From NCBI GenBank assembly GCA_030601865.1, contig JAUWAW010000001.1:1-46432 (forward strand): a DNA stretch of 46,432 nt, in the 5' to 3' direction. Positions 32,730-40,647 of this stretch are shown here, one piece after another. The notes below the pieces were generated by a model that ran no database searches, was not told the DNA's origin, and saw only the letters and a list, made by a program, of their open reading frames with translations. The first letter of the stretch is position 1. Each line of letters opens with the position of its first letter. Source of the stretch: Candidatus Nealsoniibacteriota bacterium (GTDB taxonomy: Bacteria; Patescibacteriota; Minisyncoccia; Minisyncoccales; JAUWAW01). The position numbers and the translations under genes were made by a program.

Positions 32730-33573
32730 CTGAATCGTCAGATGTTATGACACGTGCCCATTCACCGATAGTTTTACCATCGACTTTTGTGTGAAGTACA
32801 CGCGCTTTGAATCGCTCGAGATCATCGTGTTCTATCCTGTCAATTTTTGCAAAGTTAGTGTCAAGGCGGTAAGGATAACGACCAAGTAAACTTTTTACTT
32901 TTTGTTGATATTCCACAGTAGGTTGAAATTCCGCTTCATTCTTTCCCCAACTCTTTACTTCTGTCTCTGCCTTTTTAAACTGTATAGGCGTACCTTGAAA
33001 CTTATACCCGTTTGTATTCGTCTGTTGTAAATTCGCAGTACGAGCAGAAGTGTCCTCAGGTTCTAAAACAAGATAATCGGGTGGTCTATGGTAATGTTTA
33101 TCCCGAGCCAGTGCCAGACTTTTCGCAGAACCAATCCATACGTCTATAATCTTTGGTTTTCCATATATTAAAAACTCAGGCAACCAGGCCATAACAGCAA
33201 CATTTGTCTGATCTTTCTCAAAGTGAAGAATGCTATCTTTAAAGCGGGCGGTAATCTCTGTAGCTAACGGAAACCATGCTTTAACTTCAATCCCCGGTGC
33301 AGGCTTAATTGAGCCCCGAAATAAAGCATCTGGGAAGCCTGGATCTTGACGAATCCATTGTCCAAATCCACCCCACTTTACTTTATTAAGTTCTTCAACA
33401 ACAGAAAACTCAATCATGTTACCAAGTAGTGGAGAAATTTTTGAAATAACTTTTGCTAAGTGTCTGGCATATTCCACATTATGAGGCTTTTTAATATCTA
33501 AAACATCAAGATTATGTCCTTTCATTTTTGCCACCTCCTCTGAAGCTTTTTTAAGAATGTCTTTATATGTCAT
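32698..33573 (-). CDS. Type II restriction endonuclease, PD-(D/E)xK fold
   Basis: The 291-aa protein carries a PD-(D/E)xK active site: FPD82ALFRG, then PGIE96VK98AW 14 residues later. The N-terminal helical part leads in, and later strands AVMAWLPEFLIY and IIDVWIGSAKSL complete the core. I cannot assign the recognition sequence or a named prototype. It is convergent with the methyltransferase and overlaps its 3' end. It starts inside the controller gene stop (ATGA), so synthesis depends on the controller message, the usual delay arrangement. Confidence 0.8.
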   Translation of the reverse strand: MTYKDILKKASEEVAKMKGHNLDVLDIKKPHNVEYARHLAKVISKISPLLGNMIEFSVVEELNKVKWGGFGQWIRQDPGFPDALFRGSIKPAPGIEVKAWFPLATEITARFKDSILHFEKDQTNVAVMAWLPEFLIYGKPKIIDVWIGSAKSLALARDKHYHRPPDYLVLEPEDTSARTANLQQTNTNGYKFQGTPIQFKKAETEVKSWGKNEAEFQPTVEYQQKVKSLLGRYPYRLDTNFAKIDRIEHDDLERFKARVLHTKVDGKTIGEWARVITSDDSVIEQMIAEII

Positions 33574-33782
33574 AAATCAAACATGTCACTTAAACGCAAC
33601 TTTAGGGCTTTGGCAATTTTACCTATATTGTTTAGAGTGATATTTTTCTCTGCCCTTTCAATCATTCCAATGTAAGTTCGGTGAACGCCTACGCGTTCAG
33701 CCAGCTTTTCCTGAGATAGACCCAACTTTATACGCTCCTTTCTAACTCTGTTACCAAATTTTATCAAGATTTCTTTTTTCAT
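33570..33782 (-). CDS. XRE-family controller (C) protein of the R-M system
   Basis: The 70-aa helix-turn-helix protein from ATG 33782 (a further upstream start at 33797 is possible). RVRKERIKLGLSQEKLAERVGVHRTYIGMIERAEKNITLNNIGKIAKALKLRLSDMF is a classic Cro/C1 domain with the size of R-M controller proteins. It overlaps the endonuclease start by ATGA. By family precedent it would repress then activate its own operon, letting methylation come first. Upstream, CACT and AGTG half-sites (around 33804-33820) could be its boxes. Confidence 0.85.
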   Translation of the reverse strand: MKKEILIKFGNRVRKERIKLGLSQEKLAERVGVHRTYIGMIERAEKNITLNNIGKIAKALKLRLSDMFDL

Positions 33783-33795
33783 ACAACTTATTAAC

Positions 33796-33824
33796 ATTAT
33801 AACACTTGCTAACTTTAGTGCTAC
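33796..33824 (-). promoter_or_regulatory. Promoter/operator region of the controller-endonuclease operon
   Basis: A TATAAT -10 (33801-33796) with a poor -35 at 17 nt, and CACT/AGTG half-sites between them. A weak -35 under an autoregulated box is common for controller genes. Confidence 0.4.
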
Positions 33825-33865
33825 ATACTATAATTAGCATAATTAACTACAAAACTTCAAAAATT

Positions 33866-34033
33866 TACGGCTTGGCTACGCCAAGCCGTAAGGTCGCGGC
33901 GTGTTTTTTTTGTTCTTCTAAGGAAAAACAAAAAGAGGGCAAAACAGGAAAATTTACCTACATTATTAATTTTTTCGCGGCGGGCAAATTCTTTTAAAAG
34001 GAAAAGTAAATTTCCTGTTTTGCAGCCACAGCG
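33866..34033. repeat. Cluster of palindromes between controller gene and repeat A
   Basis: No gene is seen here. CGGCTTGG-CTA-CGCCAAGCCG-type hairpin near 33868-33888. A longer imperfect inverted repeat follows, GCAAAACAGGAAAATTTAC (near 33939) against GTAAATTTCCTGTTTTGC (ending 34023), differing by one base. Confidence 0.65.
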
Positions 34034-34040
34034 TAGCTGT

Positions 34041-34140
34041 GGCAACGACGCCGCGAGTTATGCCGCGCCGAAGGCGCGGCTAATTCCCAGTGCCAGGATT
34101 TTGTTCGTAGAAAGTTCTAACTTTTTGCAGTAAACGCCAC
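34041..34140. repeat. Inverted repeat A, right arm (100 bp)
   Basis: Perfect reverse complement of 29776-29875. It directly abuts inverted repeat B at 34137-34140. Confidence 0.95.
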
Positions 34141-34180
34141 ATTTCTGTATTTGCCGCCGCGGCCCGCCGCGCGCGGGCGG
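34137..34180. repeat. Inverted repeat B, left arm (44 bp, GC-rich)
   Basis: Reverse complement of 35663-35706 over 44 bases, including a CCGCCGCGGCCCGCC core. It lies 36 bp before the recombinase start. Confidence 0.95.
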
Positions 34181-34215
34181 TTGAAGACAAGATTTTAATT
34201 GTCGGTGTAATATTT

Positions 34216-35766
34216 ATGAAATACTTTATCTATTGCAGGAAATCAACCGAAAGCGAAGAAAAACAGGCCTTGTCCATAGAGGCCCAGTTGACGGAGTTGC
34301 GCGAATATGCAAAGCGTGAGGGGCTTTATGTTGCCCGTGAATTCACCGAGACCAAGACAGCCAAAGAACCTGGACGGCCTGTTTTTAACCAAATGATGGC
34401 TGAACTTGAACAGGGTGTTGTGGAAGGAATTTTAGCTTGGAACCCTGATAGGTTGGCTCGCAATTCGATTGACGGCGGCAAGGTGATATTCTTAGTGGAC
34501 ACCGGCAAGATAAAGTCGCTAAAATTCCCTACATTCTGGTTTGAGCCGACTCCGCAAGGTAAATTTATGCTTTCGGTTGCTTTCGGACAGGCAAAATATT
34601 ACACCGACAATTTAAGAGAAAACGTTTTGCGTGGAATACGGCAAAAATTGAGACGAGGCGAACTGCCAGCAAAAGCTCCTCTTGGCTATCTCAATGAACC
34701 GCGGTTGCGCACCATAGTCCCCGACCCCAAGGCGTTTCTCAAGGTAAAAAAATGTCTGGAGCTTTTTGCTTTAGGTGAACATGGTTTGACAGCCCTACAA
34801 CGCAAAATGTTTTCTCTGGGCTTGGTTGCTAGAACGGGCAAGTCATTGCACCTTGCAACTATATATGATATTTTAACCAACCCATTTTACTATGGCATGA
34901 TGAAGCATAAAGGAGAAATGTATCAAGGTAGTCATAAGCCAATGATTTCAAAGAAACTTTTTGATAAAATCCAACTGGCGTTGGTCGATAATAGCAAACC
35001 CCGCAAAAAGCGGGATAGGGGCTTTTTGTTTTTACACTTTGCCAAATGCGGTAACTGTGGATATATGATGACAGCCGAGCAACATATCAAAAAGAGCGGC
35101 TTGCGCTTCGTGTATTATAGGTGCACCAAAAAGAGCAAAGTGAAAATCTGCAACCAACACCGCTTTTTGCGGGAAGAAAAGTTTGCCGAACAAGTGAAAC
35201 AATATGTTCAAAAAGTTTCTTTGCCTGATGTATGGCGGAATAGATTCTCGGACAAACTTGCCAACTGGGAGAAAGATGGCCGCCACACGTCAGAACTTTT
35301 CGTTCAAAATCTTAAAGTGAAAATAAGCAAGGTGAAAGCAAAAATGAGCCGCTTGTTAGACGCACACTTGGAGGGGTTGTTGGAGCTTGATGAATTTCAG
35401 GCAAAGAAAAACACCTTGCTTGAGCAGAAGGCGGACTTACAGGGAAAATTAAAAGATTTTGAACAAAAAGGAAATCATTGGGTCGAACTCACCCGTAATT
35501 GGATTTTAGCCAGCAACCAAGCCAAAAATCTCGCTTCAACAGAAAATTTTCATGAAATGAAAAATTTTCTGAAAAAAATCGGGTCGAACCGTGTTATTCA
35601 AGACCAACAGCTTTGTATAACATTCAAAAAGCCTTGGAATTACTTGGCTGAAACGATTTTTTCCGCCCGCGCGCGGCGGGCCGCGGCGGCAAATACAGAA
35701 ATGTGGGCGTGTGTGGATTTGAACCACAGACCTCACGGATGTGAACCGTGCGCTCTGACCACCTGA
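34216..35766 (+). CDS. Large serine recombinase
   Basis: The 516-aa protein has a resolvase N-terminal domain with nucleophile S10 in IYCRKSTESEEKQALS. LAWNPDRLARN is the conserved Arg motif, followed by a recombinase domain (LPAKAPLGYLNEP, then LTNPFYYGMMKHKGEMYQGSH), a zinc ribbon (CGNCGYMMTAEQH...YYRCTKK...CNQH) and a coiled coil at about 370-420. This is the architecture of phage and mobile-element integrases. The last 30 or so residues (from SARARRAAAANTEMW) are encoded by inverted repeat B and the antisense of tRNA-Val, so the natural C-terminus was probably altered by insertion at the tRNA. It is the likely mover of the island. Confidence 0.9.
   Translation: MKYFIYCRKSTESEEKQALSIEAQLTELREYAKREGLYVAREFTETKTAKEPGRPVFNQMMAELEQGVVEGILAWNPDRLARNSIDGGKVIFLVDTGKIKSLKFPTFWFEPTPQGKFMLSVAFGQAKYYTDNLRENVLRGIRQKLRRGELPAKAPLGYLNEPRLRTIVPDPKAFLKVKKCLELFALGEHGLTALQRKMFSLGLVARTGKSLHLATIYDILTNPFYYGMMKHKGEMYQGSHKPMISKKLFDKIQLALVDNSKPRKKRDRGFLFLHFAKCGNCGYMMTAEQHIKKSGLRFVYYRCTKKSKVKICNQHRFLREEKFAEQVKQYVQKVSLPDVWRNRFSDKLANWEKDGRHTSELFVQNLKVKISKVKAKMSRLLDAHLEGLLELDEFQAKKNTLLEQKADLQGKLKDFEQKGNHWVELTRNWILASNQAKNLASTENFHEMKNFLKKIGSNRVIQDQQLCITFKKPWNYLAETIFSARARRAAAANTEMWACVDLNHRPHGCEPCALTT
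35663..35706. repeat. Inverted repeat B, right arm (44 bp)
   Basis: It lies within the 3' end of the recombinase frame, and its outer 3 bases are the end of tRNA-Val. Confidence 0.95.
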
Positions 35767-35777
35767 GCTACACGCCC
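35704..35777 (-). tRNA. tRNA-Val (CAC)
   Basis: Minus strand cloverleaf: acceptor GGGCGTG/CACGCCC, D stem GCTC/GAGC, anticodon stem CACGG/CCGTG with loop TTCACAT (anticodon CAC), T loop TTCAAAT, discriminator A. No CCA is encoded. The island abuts its 3' end. Confidence 0.95.
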
Positions 35778-35779
35778 AT

Positions 35780-35809
35780 TTGCTTTGGTCTATGAAATTA
35801 TTATATAAT
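35780..35809 (+). promoter_or_regulatory. Promoter of the 631-aa membrane protein gene
   Basis: TTGCTT (35780-35785), 18 nt, TATAAT (35804-35809). The transcript is expected near 35816, just ahead of ATG 35824. Confidence 0.55.
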
Positions 35810-35823
35810 AAAAACAAGGTTTT

Positions 35824-37719
35824 ATGCAAGTTTTAGAACTACATTTTAATCCCAAAGCGCAGAAAGGTGTAATCTTTGATACCTATTGCTATGAAGCTGA
35901 AAATATCTATGAGAAGAGATTAGGGAATTTGTATATGGCAGGTCAGCTTTCCAATATAGGAATTCAAAATACTCAGCTTTTAGACAATCTGGCCTCCGTC
36001 ATTAAAGGCAAGTATTATACTCTTTCTGCTCGTTCGCCCGGACAATCTCTCAGAGAAAGCTTAAAAGCGGCCAACAAATTTTTAGCCGATTTGGTAAAGA
36101 AAGGAAATGTTGACTGGCTGGGAAATTTAGATTTTGCTATTCTTGCACTTAAGCAATCTCAATCTAAGAAAAGGACCTTTTTTACTTTTAATTTTACCAA
36201 GGTGGGCAAAATCAAAATTCTCTTAATGAGAGGAGGTACCATGCTGGAAATTGGCAAGGATTTAGAAGCCCAAGACTTAGAACCCTACCCTTTAAAAATC
36301 TTTTTTAATACTGCTTCTGGCAGATTACAGGAGGACGACAGGATTATAGCGGTTACGTCAGAGCTTTTTAAGGAAAAACAAGATTTAATTCAAAAAATGG
36401 CTGCCCTCAAAACCTTTGATGAAAAAGAACTCAAAGAGCTCTTAAAAACCGGCGACGCCCCCAGTCTTTTAGGATTTTGCTTCTTAGCCAATTTGGTTAG
36501 AGAGGCCTCGGATCCTATAGCTTTGACCCTTCAAGAGAAGCCAGAAAGGTTTGTTTGGCTTAACCCGGTTAAATGCTGTGAAGCAGCAATTTCGTCTCTG
36601 GCGAAATTATTTAACCGGGTTAACTCCGCCAAATACCGCTTAGCGGCAATTTCGCTTTTGGCGAAATTATTTGACGGGGTTAAAAAAATTGGGGAACTTC
36701 CAAGGACATTGCTCAGAAGGATACCTTTGCCAAGAATACTTTTCTTTCGGCAGTTTCAAAAACTGCTAAGGAGACCTAAACTTGCCAAGATAAAACTGCC
36801 CAAAATGAAAATGCCTAAAAAAGTAACCTTAATCCCTGTTTTGTGTTTTTTCCTCTTAGTCGGTTTTCTTATTTTTAAAGGAGAGAGAGCGAAATCTCTT
36901 AAAATAGCGCAAGAAATATTAGCAAGAGCAGAATCAAAAATTGTTCAAGCCCAAAGTTTTCTTATTTTAGAAGAAAAAGCAAAAGCTAATCTCCTTTTCC
37001 AAGAAGCTTGGCAAGAAATCCTGCCTCAAGCAAACATCGGAGCTCCTTTAGAAAAAAAAGCGTCTCAAATAAAAACTTCCATTGAGGAAGAACTATCTTT
37101 AATTAATAAATTAGAGGAAATTAAAAGCCCGAAGGTTTTGCCCGATTTTGATTTTGAAAAAGTAAGACTGCCTTCGCCTTATCTATTTGTATTTAGCTTT
37201 TCTCAAAACAGTTTTGCCATCTATGTATTAGATGCAAATTCGGGACAGATTATAAAATATCCTTATACTTTATTTTCGGGCCTCGCCCCCACACCAAAAT
37301 TTTTGGTGTGGGGGCGAGGAGAGCCACAGTTTTGGCTGAAGCCCAAAAACGAGCAAATAGAAAAAGCTCCAGATATTTCCAGAGCTAAATCCATCGCTGT
37401 TGATGGTTCCATCTGGATTTTATTTCAAGACAATTCAATTGGACGTTATCATGCCGGGTTCTATCAAGAAACATTGAAACTTAATCTTTTTCCTGTCTTG
37501 AAAAAACCAACTAAAATCTGGACTTCTCCAGAGCATCAAGAGCTTTATTTATTAGAGCCCAAGCAGAACCGAATAGTTATTTTGAGTAAAGACGGTCAAA
37601 TAATCAAACAATACCAAAGCGAAGCATTTAACAATCTTTTAGATTTTGCTGTTTCTGAAGATAGTAAAACAATCTGGCTGCTTAATGGCTTGAAGGTTTT
37701 CACTTTAACTCAACCGTAG
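35824..37719 (+). CDS. Large single-span protein, possible PP2C-like N-domain and propeller C-domain
   Basis: The 631-aa protein has three parts. Residues 1-245 contain strands such as [26 protein letters not shown] and [15 protein letters not shown], resembling a degenerate PP2C phosphatase fold; the resemblance is weak. A basic linker and one membrane helix (about 335-352, [18 protein letters not shown]) follow. The outer part has a coiled segment and repeated strand motifs ([41 protein letters not shown]) suggesting a propeller. Two tandem 60-bp palindromic elements encode residues 247-286 and another palindrome encodes about 486-499. The 3' end overlaps rplL by 20 nt. Function unknown. 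Confidence 0.75.
   Translation: MQVLELHFNPKAQKGVIFDTYCYEAENIYEKRLGNLYMAGQLSNIGIQNTQLLDNLASVIKGKYYTLSARSPGQSLRESLKAANKFLADLVKKGNVDWLGNLDFAILALKQSQSKKRTFFTFNFTKVGKIKILLMRGGTMLEIGKDLEAQDLEPYPLKIFFNTASGRLQEDDRIIAVTSELFKEKQDLIQKMAALKTFDEKELKELLKTGDAPSLLGFCFLANLVREASDPIALTLQEKPERFVWLNPVKCCEAAISSLAKLFNRVNSAKYRLAAISLLAKLFDGVKKIGELPRTLLRRIPLPRILFFRQFQKLLRRPKLAKIKLPKMKMPKKVTLIPVLCFFLLVGFLIFKGERAKSLKIAQEILARAESKIVQAQSFLILEEKAKANLLFQEAWQEILPQANIGAPLEKKASQIKTSIEEELSLINKLEEIKSPKVLPDFDFEKVRLPSPYLFVFSFSQNSFAIYVLDANSGQIIKYPYTLFSGLAPTPKFLVWGRGEPQFWLKPKNEQIEKAPDISRAKSIAVDGSIWILFQDNSIGRYHAGFYQETLKLNLFPVLKKPTKIWTSPEHQELYLLEPKQNRIVILSKDGQIIKQYQSEAFNNLLDFAVSEDSKTIWLLNGLKVFTLTQP
36562..36681. repeat. Two tandem 60-bp palindromic elements inside a coding region
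   Basis: Copy 1 (36562-36621) has perfect 13-bp ends AACCCGGTTAAAT/ATTTAACCGGGTT. Copy 2 (36622-36681) has the same plan with decayed ends. Each encodes 20 residues ([20 protein letters not shown] and [20 protein letters not shown]). Confidence 0.9.
37281..37319. repeat. 39-bp perfect palindrome inside the 631-aa gene
   Basis: 19-base arms starting CCTCGCCCCCACACC with one central T. Same arm core as 5537-5564 and 42955-42990. Confidence 0.9.
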
Positions 37720-38119
37720 CGCCGGCTGCTTCCAGTTTCTTTTTGAGCTCTTCTGCTTCTTCTTTTTTGACGTTCTCTTTCAAAACCTGAGATTCTGAAG
37801 CTGCTGCATCCACTAAATCCTTAGATTCTTTCAAACCCTTGCCAATAATATCTCTGACTGCCTTGATAACTTCAATTTTTTTGTCGCCAACCTTGGTCAG
37901 TTCAATATTAAACACACTTTTTTCTTCAGCTGGAGCAGCTTCAGCAGGCGCTGCCTGGGGAGCGGCAACCACGGGAGCTGTGGCAGACACGCCAAATTTC
38001 TTTTCTAAAACCTTGACTAACTCTGCCAAATCAAGAACAGACATCACTTCTATTTTCTCAATGATATCTTTGAATTTCTTTGGCACTTCTACTTTTTCTT
38101 TGCTTTTTTTATCAACCAT
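37700..38119 (-). CDS. rplL: 50S ribosomal protein L7/L12
   Basis: Stalk protein of 139 aa that recruits translation GTPases. The N-terminal dimerisation and L10-binding helices ([29 protein letters not shown]) lead to an Ala/Pro-rich hinge. The C-terminal domain [36 protein letters not shown] has the conserved GLKEAKxLVD-type helix. Downstream of rplJ with a 53-nt spacer made of CAATGAACAGTAAA repeats. Convergent and overlapping with the 631-aa gene. Confidence 0.95.
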   Translation of the reverse strand: MVDKKSKEKVEVPKKFKDIIEKIEVMSVLDLAELVKVLEKKFGVSATAPVVAAPQAAPAEAAPAEEKSVFNIELTKVGDKKIEVIKAVRDIIGKGLKESKDLVDAAASESQVLKENVKKEEAEELKKKLEAAGATVELK

Positions 38120-38172
38120 GTTTTAGTAAACAATGAACAGTAAACAATGAACAGTTTTATCTTGTTCTCTGT
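38120..38172. repeat. AGTAAACAATGAAC-type palindrome between rplJ and rplL
   Basis: AGTAAACAATGAACAG units and their complement CTGTTCATTGTTTA form a hairpin. Related sequence is at 40627-40662 beside the four-helix-bundle gene. Confidence 0.65.
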
Positions 38173-38688
38173 TCATTGTTTATTGATTGCACGAAGTGCA
38201 TAAATAAGACCTTTAATGTTTGCTTCTAATACCTGCACAAAATTTGACACCGGTGCTTTTATGCTGACCACCAATCTTGCCCATAATTCTTCTTGAGAAG
38301 GCAATTCAGCCAAAGTAACTAAATATTCTTTGCCTTGAAACTGATTTTCTAAAAAGCCTCCTAAAATTTTAAGATTACCTTGCTCTTTTGAGAAATTATA
38401 AATTGCTTTTAACGGTGCTATCTCATCTCCAAATGCAAAAAGAACACCTAACTGCCCTTCAAATTTTTTAACGTCTACTCTTATTTTCTTTTCTTTTAGA
38501 ACAAGGTTGAACAAGGTCTTTTTGCAAACCTGAAAGACCGAGTCAAGATCCCTTAATCTTTTTTTCAACTCAAAAAGGTCTTTCACTTTAAGACCCTTAA
38601 AGTCAACAAAAACCATTGCCTTTTGACGAGCCATTTTCTCTTTTAAGTTCTCAATATTTTTTTGTTTTTGCTCCTTTGTTAAAGCCAT
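38173..38688 (-). CDS. rplJ: 50S ribosomal protein L10
   Basis: The 171-aa stalk base protein binds 23S rRNA and L12 dimers. The start MALTKEQKQKNIENLKEKMARQKAMVFVDFKGL is typical of the family, and the C-terminal helix NFVQVLEANIKGLIYALRAI is the L12-binding helix. ATG 38688 is preceded directly by the T-run of an attenuator, so no free SD is present. rplL follows. The rplK-rplA genes often found upstream are replaced by a DJ-1 family gene. Confidence 0.94.
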   Translation of the reverse strand: MALTKEQKQKNIENLKEKMARQKAMVFVDFKGLKVKDLFELKKRLRDLDSVFQVCKKTLFNLVLKEKKIRVDVKKFEGQLGVLFAFGDEIAPLKAIYNFSKEQGNLKILGGFLENQFQGKEYLVTLAELPSQEELWARLVVSIKAPVSNFVQVLEANIKGLIYALRAINKQ

Positions 38689-38783
38689 AAAAAATGTCTG
38701 CTTGCCGCAGACATAATAGTAATTGGACATCGGATGTCCAACAAGTTCCTCGGCAGGACTTACCTTGCCTGCTGTCTGCGGTT
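38689..38783 (-). promoter_or_regulatory. L10 leader with competing terminator (attenuator)
   Basis: On the minus strand, CCGCAGACA (38781-38773) can pair with TGTCTGCGG (38713-38705), enclosing GCAGG/CCTGC and GGACATC/GATGTCC hairpins and the CCTGCCGAGG sequence typical of L10 leaders. TGTCTGC instead can pair with GCAGACA to form a terminator (38714-38694) with T6 (38694-38689) touching the rplJ start codon. The two folds exclude each other. Confidence 0.75.
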
Positions 38784-38799
38784 AAATATTAATTATTAA

Positions 38800-39324
38800 T
38801 TAATAATTATTAATTATTGATATAACTGCTTCAGCAAATGCTTTGGCAGCTCCGGGTCCATTAGCCGTAACTATTTTCCCATCAACTACCACTGTTTTAT
38901 CTTCATAAACTGCCCCTCCTTTTTCTAACATCTTGACCGGGCTTTTATCCATTGGGCTTGACCAAACAGTTGCCTTTTTGCCTTCTAAAACACCAGCTTT
39001 AGCTAATAAGGCAGGGGCAATGCAGATAGCCCCTAAGGCCTTGTTTGCGGTAACTGTTTCTCGTGCTAATCTCTGGAAATTTTCATTATCTAACTGTGCT
39101 GCCATTCCAGGTCCTCCAATAAACAAGACGGCATCAAAATTCTCTGGGCTTACCTCGCCTATTTCTAAATCTACATTCACTTCTCCGCCATCAGTCCCCA
39201 CAGCCAAGCCCTTTTGAGAACTAACTGTTGAAATCTTAGCTCCTGTTTTTTCTATTTCCTCTTTGGGGATAAAATACTCAAGATCTCGGAAATCCCGAAA
39301 AGCAATGACCATGACAATTTTCAT
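38800..39324 (-). CDS. DJ-1/PfpI family protein
   Basis: The 174-aa flavodoxin-like protein starts at MKIVMVIAFRDFRDLEYFIP; an upstream start at 39360 is less likely. The nucleophile-elbow Cys is C101 in GAICIAPALLAKAG, with GGPGMAAQL and the HAD-like end ANGPGAAKAFAEAVI. Family members act as cysteine peptidases, glyoxalases or protein deglycases. The residue after Cys is Ile rather than His, so a classical PfpI Cys-His pair is lacking and the activity is uncertain. It follows mltG by 13 nt and precedes rplJ. Confidence 0.85.
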   Translation of the reverse strand: MKIVMVIAFRDFRDLEYFIPKEEIEKTGAKISTVSSQKGLAVGTDGGEVNVDLEIGEVSPENFDAVLFIGGPGMAAQLDNENFQRLARETVTANKALGAICIAPALLAKAGVLEGKKATVWSSPMDKSPVKMLEKGGAVYEDKTVVVDGKIVTANGPGAAKAFAEAVISIINNY

Positions 39325-39337
39325 AGTTGCTATTTGC

Positions 39338-40324
39338 TCATAAATATTTTGCCTTGGCAATATTATGCTGCTCTAACGTCTTGCTGAAGATGGTTTCTCC
39401 ATCAGGACTGGATAGATAATACCAAAACTCGCTTTCTTTAGAATACACCGCTGCCTTGATACTGTCAAGGCCTGGATTGCAAATTGGTCCCAAGGGCAAG
39501 CCCAGATATTTATAAGTATTATAAGGAGAATCAATCTCAGTTTCTGTCCTTGAAATTTTAGTTGTCTTTTTACCAGTGATATAGGTGATGGTGGCATCAA
39601 TCTGCAAGGGCATATTATTTCTTAGTCGCTTCCAAAGAATTCCAGCTACTATTTGGCGGTCTTCAAAAGTTTTTACTTCTTTTTCCAACAAAGAAGCCAT
39701 GGTTATTACTTCAAAAATTGATTTATCCTGTCTTTTAATCTCTTCTCTTAATTCAGGACTTAATTTCTTGTCAAAATTATCCAACATAATTCTTACAATC
39801 TCTTCAAATGTGGTATCTCTATCTATTAAATAAGTATCAGGGAAAAGATAACCCTCCAAATTATTTTTAAAACTCTCTGAAAGTTCAAGAAGTTCTTCGG
39901 CTTGGAACATTCCTTTATTTTCAAAATACCAGGCAATATCTCTTAAATTCCAGCCCTCAATAATAGTAATTTTGTCTTTTAAAGCATCACCAGAAATAAT
40001 TTTTTTACAAATTTGAGGGATTGACATAGAAGAAGAGAGCAAATAAGTGCCGGCTCGGAGTTTGCCTGCCCCTCTTTTTAAAAAAGTATAGAAACGAAAC
40101 AAAAGGTCATTTTTGATCAGGTCTTGCTTTTCTAAATTAAAAGCGATTTCTTTAGCCCCCTGCCCTTGGGTAATCTTAAATAGGACTTCCTGGAAGGAAC
40201 TTAAATCCTTGGGCAAGTAGATGGCTTGCCAAAACAACAAAAAACAGAGAACAAAGAGCAAAGAACAGATAAGAAAAATTGTTATTTTGCCTTTTGATTC
40301 TTTAATGTTTGAATTTTTTTCCAT
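39338..40324 (-). CDS. mltG: Endolytic murein transglycosylase MltG
   Basis: A 328-aa membrane-anchored lytic transglycosylase that cuts nascent glycan strands. An N-terminal membrane helix (about residues 14-32) is followed by a LysM-like part (FKITQGQGAKEIAFNLEKQDLI) and the YceG domain. This contains LEGYLFPDTY, ITMASLLEKEVKTFEDR with the catalytic Glu, MPLQIDATITYI, SPYNTYKYLGLPLGPICNPG and SPDGETIFSKTLEQHN. All are conserved. It starts 43 nt inside the four-helix-bundle gene. Confidence 0.93.
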   Translation of the reverse strand: MEKNSNIKESKGKITIFLICSLLFVLCFLLFWQAIYLPKDLSSFQEVLFKITQGQGAKEIAFNLEKQDLIKNDLLFRFYTFLKRGAGKLRAGTYLLSSSMSIPQICKKIISGDALKDKITIIEGWNLRDIAWYFENKGMFQAEELLELSESFKNNLEGYLFPDTYLIDRDTTFEEIVRIMLDNFDKKLSPELREEIKRQDKSIFEVITMASLLEKEVKTFEDRQIVAGILWKRLRNNMPLQIDATITYITGKKTTKISRTETEIDSPYNTYKYLGLPLGPICNPGLDSIKAAVYSKESEFWYYLSSPDGETIFSKTLEQHNIAKAKYL

Positions 40325-40620
40325 AACATTTTTCCTATTTCTTCAGATAATTCTATAATTTCTTTATATTTTTCACTAGCGAGGTATTTTTCTCTGTATG
40401 AAAAATAAAGCAAATATTTAGCTTCTTTTAGAGAGGCATACGCTATCTCTAAAAATCTACGGTGATCACCTAAAGAGCATCTTGTAAAACCTTCAATTAT
40501 ATTTAGTGACACAGAAAGAACTGCCCGGCGAACTTGAGAGATTATACCAAATAGTTCATTTCGTGGAAATTGTTTCGTTAACTTGTATACCAACCAGGCA
40601 AATCTATCTGCTTTTTCCAA
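40282..40620 (-). CDS. Four-helix-bundle protein (23S rRNA intervening-sequence family)
   Basis: The 112-aa all-helical protein has the family signature FPRNELFGIISQVRRAVLSVSLNIIEGFTRCS...RFLEIAYASLKEAKYLL. These proteins were first found in intervening sequences of 23S rRNA and are widespread, scattered and of unknown molecular role, possibly RNA- or nucleic-acid-associated. Here it is free-standing. Upstream it is flanked by CTGTTTACTG repeats shared with the rplJ-rplL spacer, and it overlaps mltG by 43 nt, which suggests a later insertion into this operon. Confidence 0.88.
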   Translation of the reverse strand: MEKADRFAWLVYKLTKQFPRNELFGIISQVRRAVLSVSLNIIEGFTRCSLGDHRRFLEIAYASLKEAKYLLYFSYREKYLASEKYKEIIELSEEIGKMLWKKIQTLKNQKAK

Positions 40621-40647
40621 AAGTATGTTCTGTTTACTGTTTACTGT

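Larger units (their letters stand above)
29776..35706. mobile_element. Putative integrated defence island next to tRNA-Val
   Basis: A 5.9-kb accessory block bounded on the right by the 3' end of tRNA-Val and on the left by the outer end of a 100-bp repeat. GTGGCGT (29776) and GTGGGCGT (35703) in the same orientation could be remnants of an attachment core, though this is short. Contents are a membrane protein, TIR protein, LexA, DNA methyltransferase, restriction enzyme, controller and serine recombinase. Boundaries are inferred from repeats and the tRNA. Confidence 0.55.

Noticed and set aside
33806-34045. Short reading frames on both strands between the controller gene and repeat A
   Set aside because: They run through palindromes and the 100-bp repeat region without SD or recognisable residues.
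35700-35766. The peptide end MWACVDLNHRPHGCEPCALTT as a functional domain of the recombinase
   Set aside because: It is the antisense translation of tRNA-Val, a well-known source of false protein ends.
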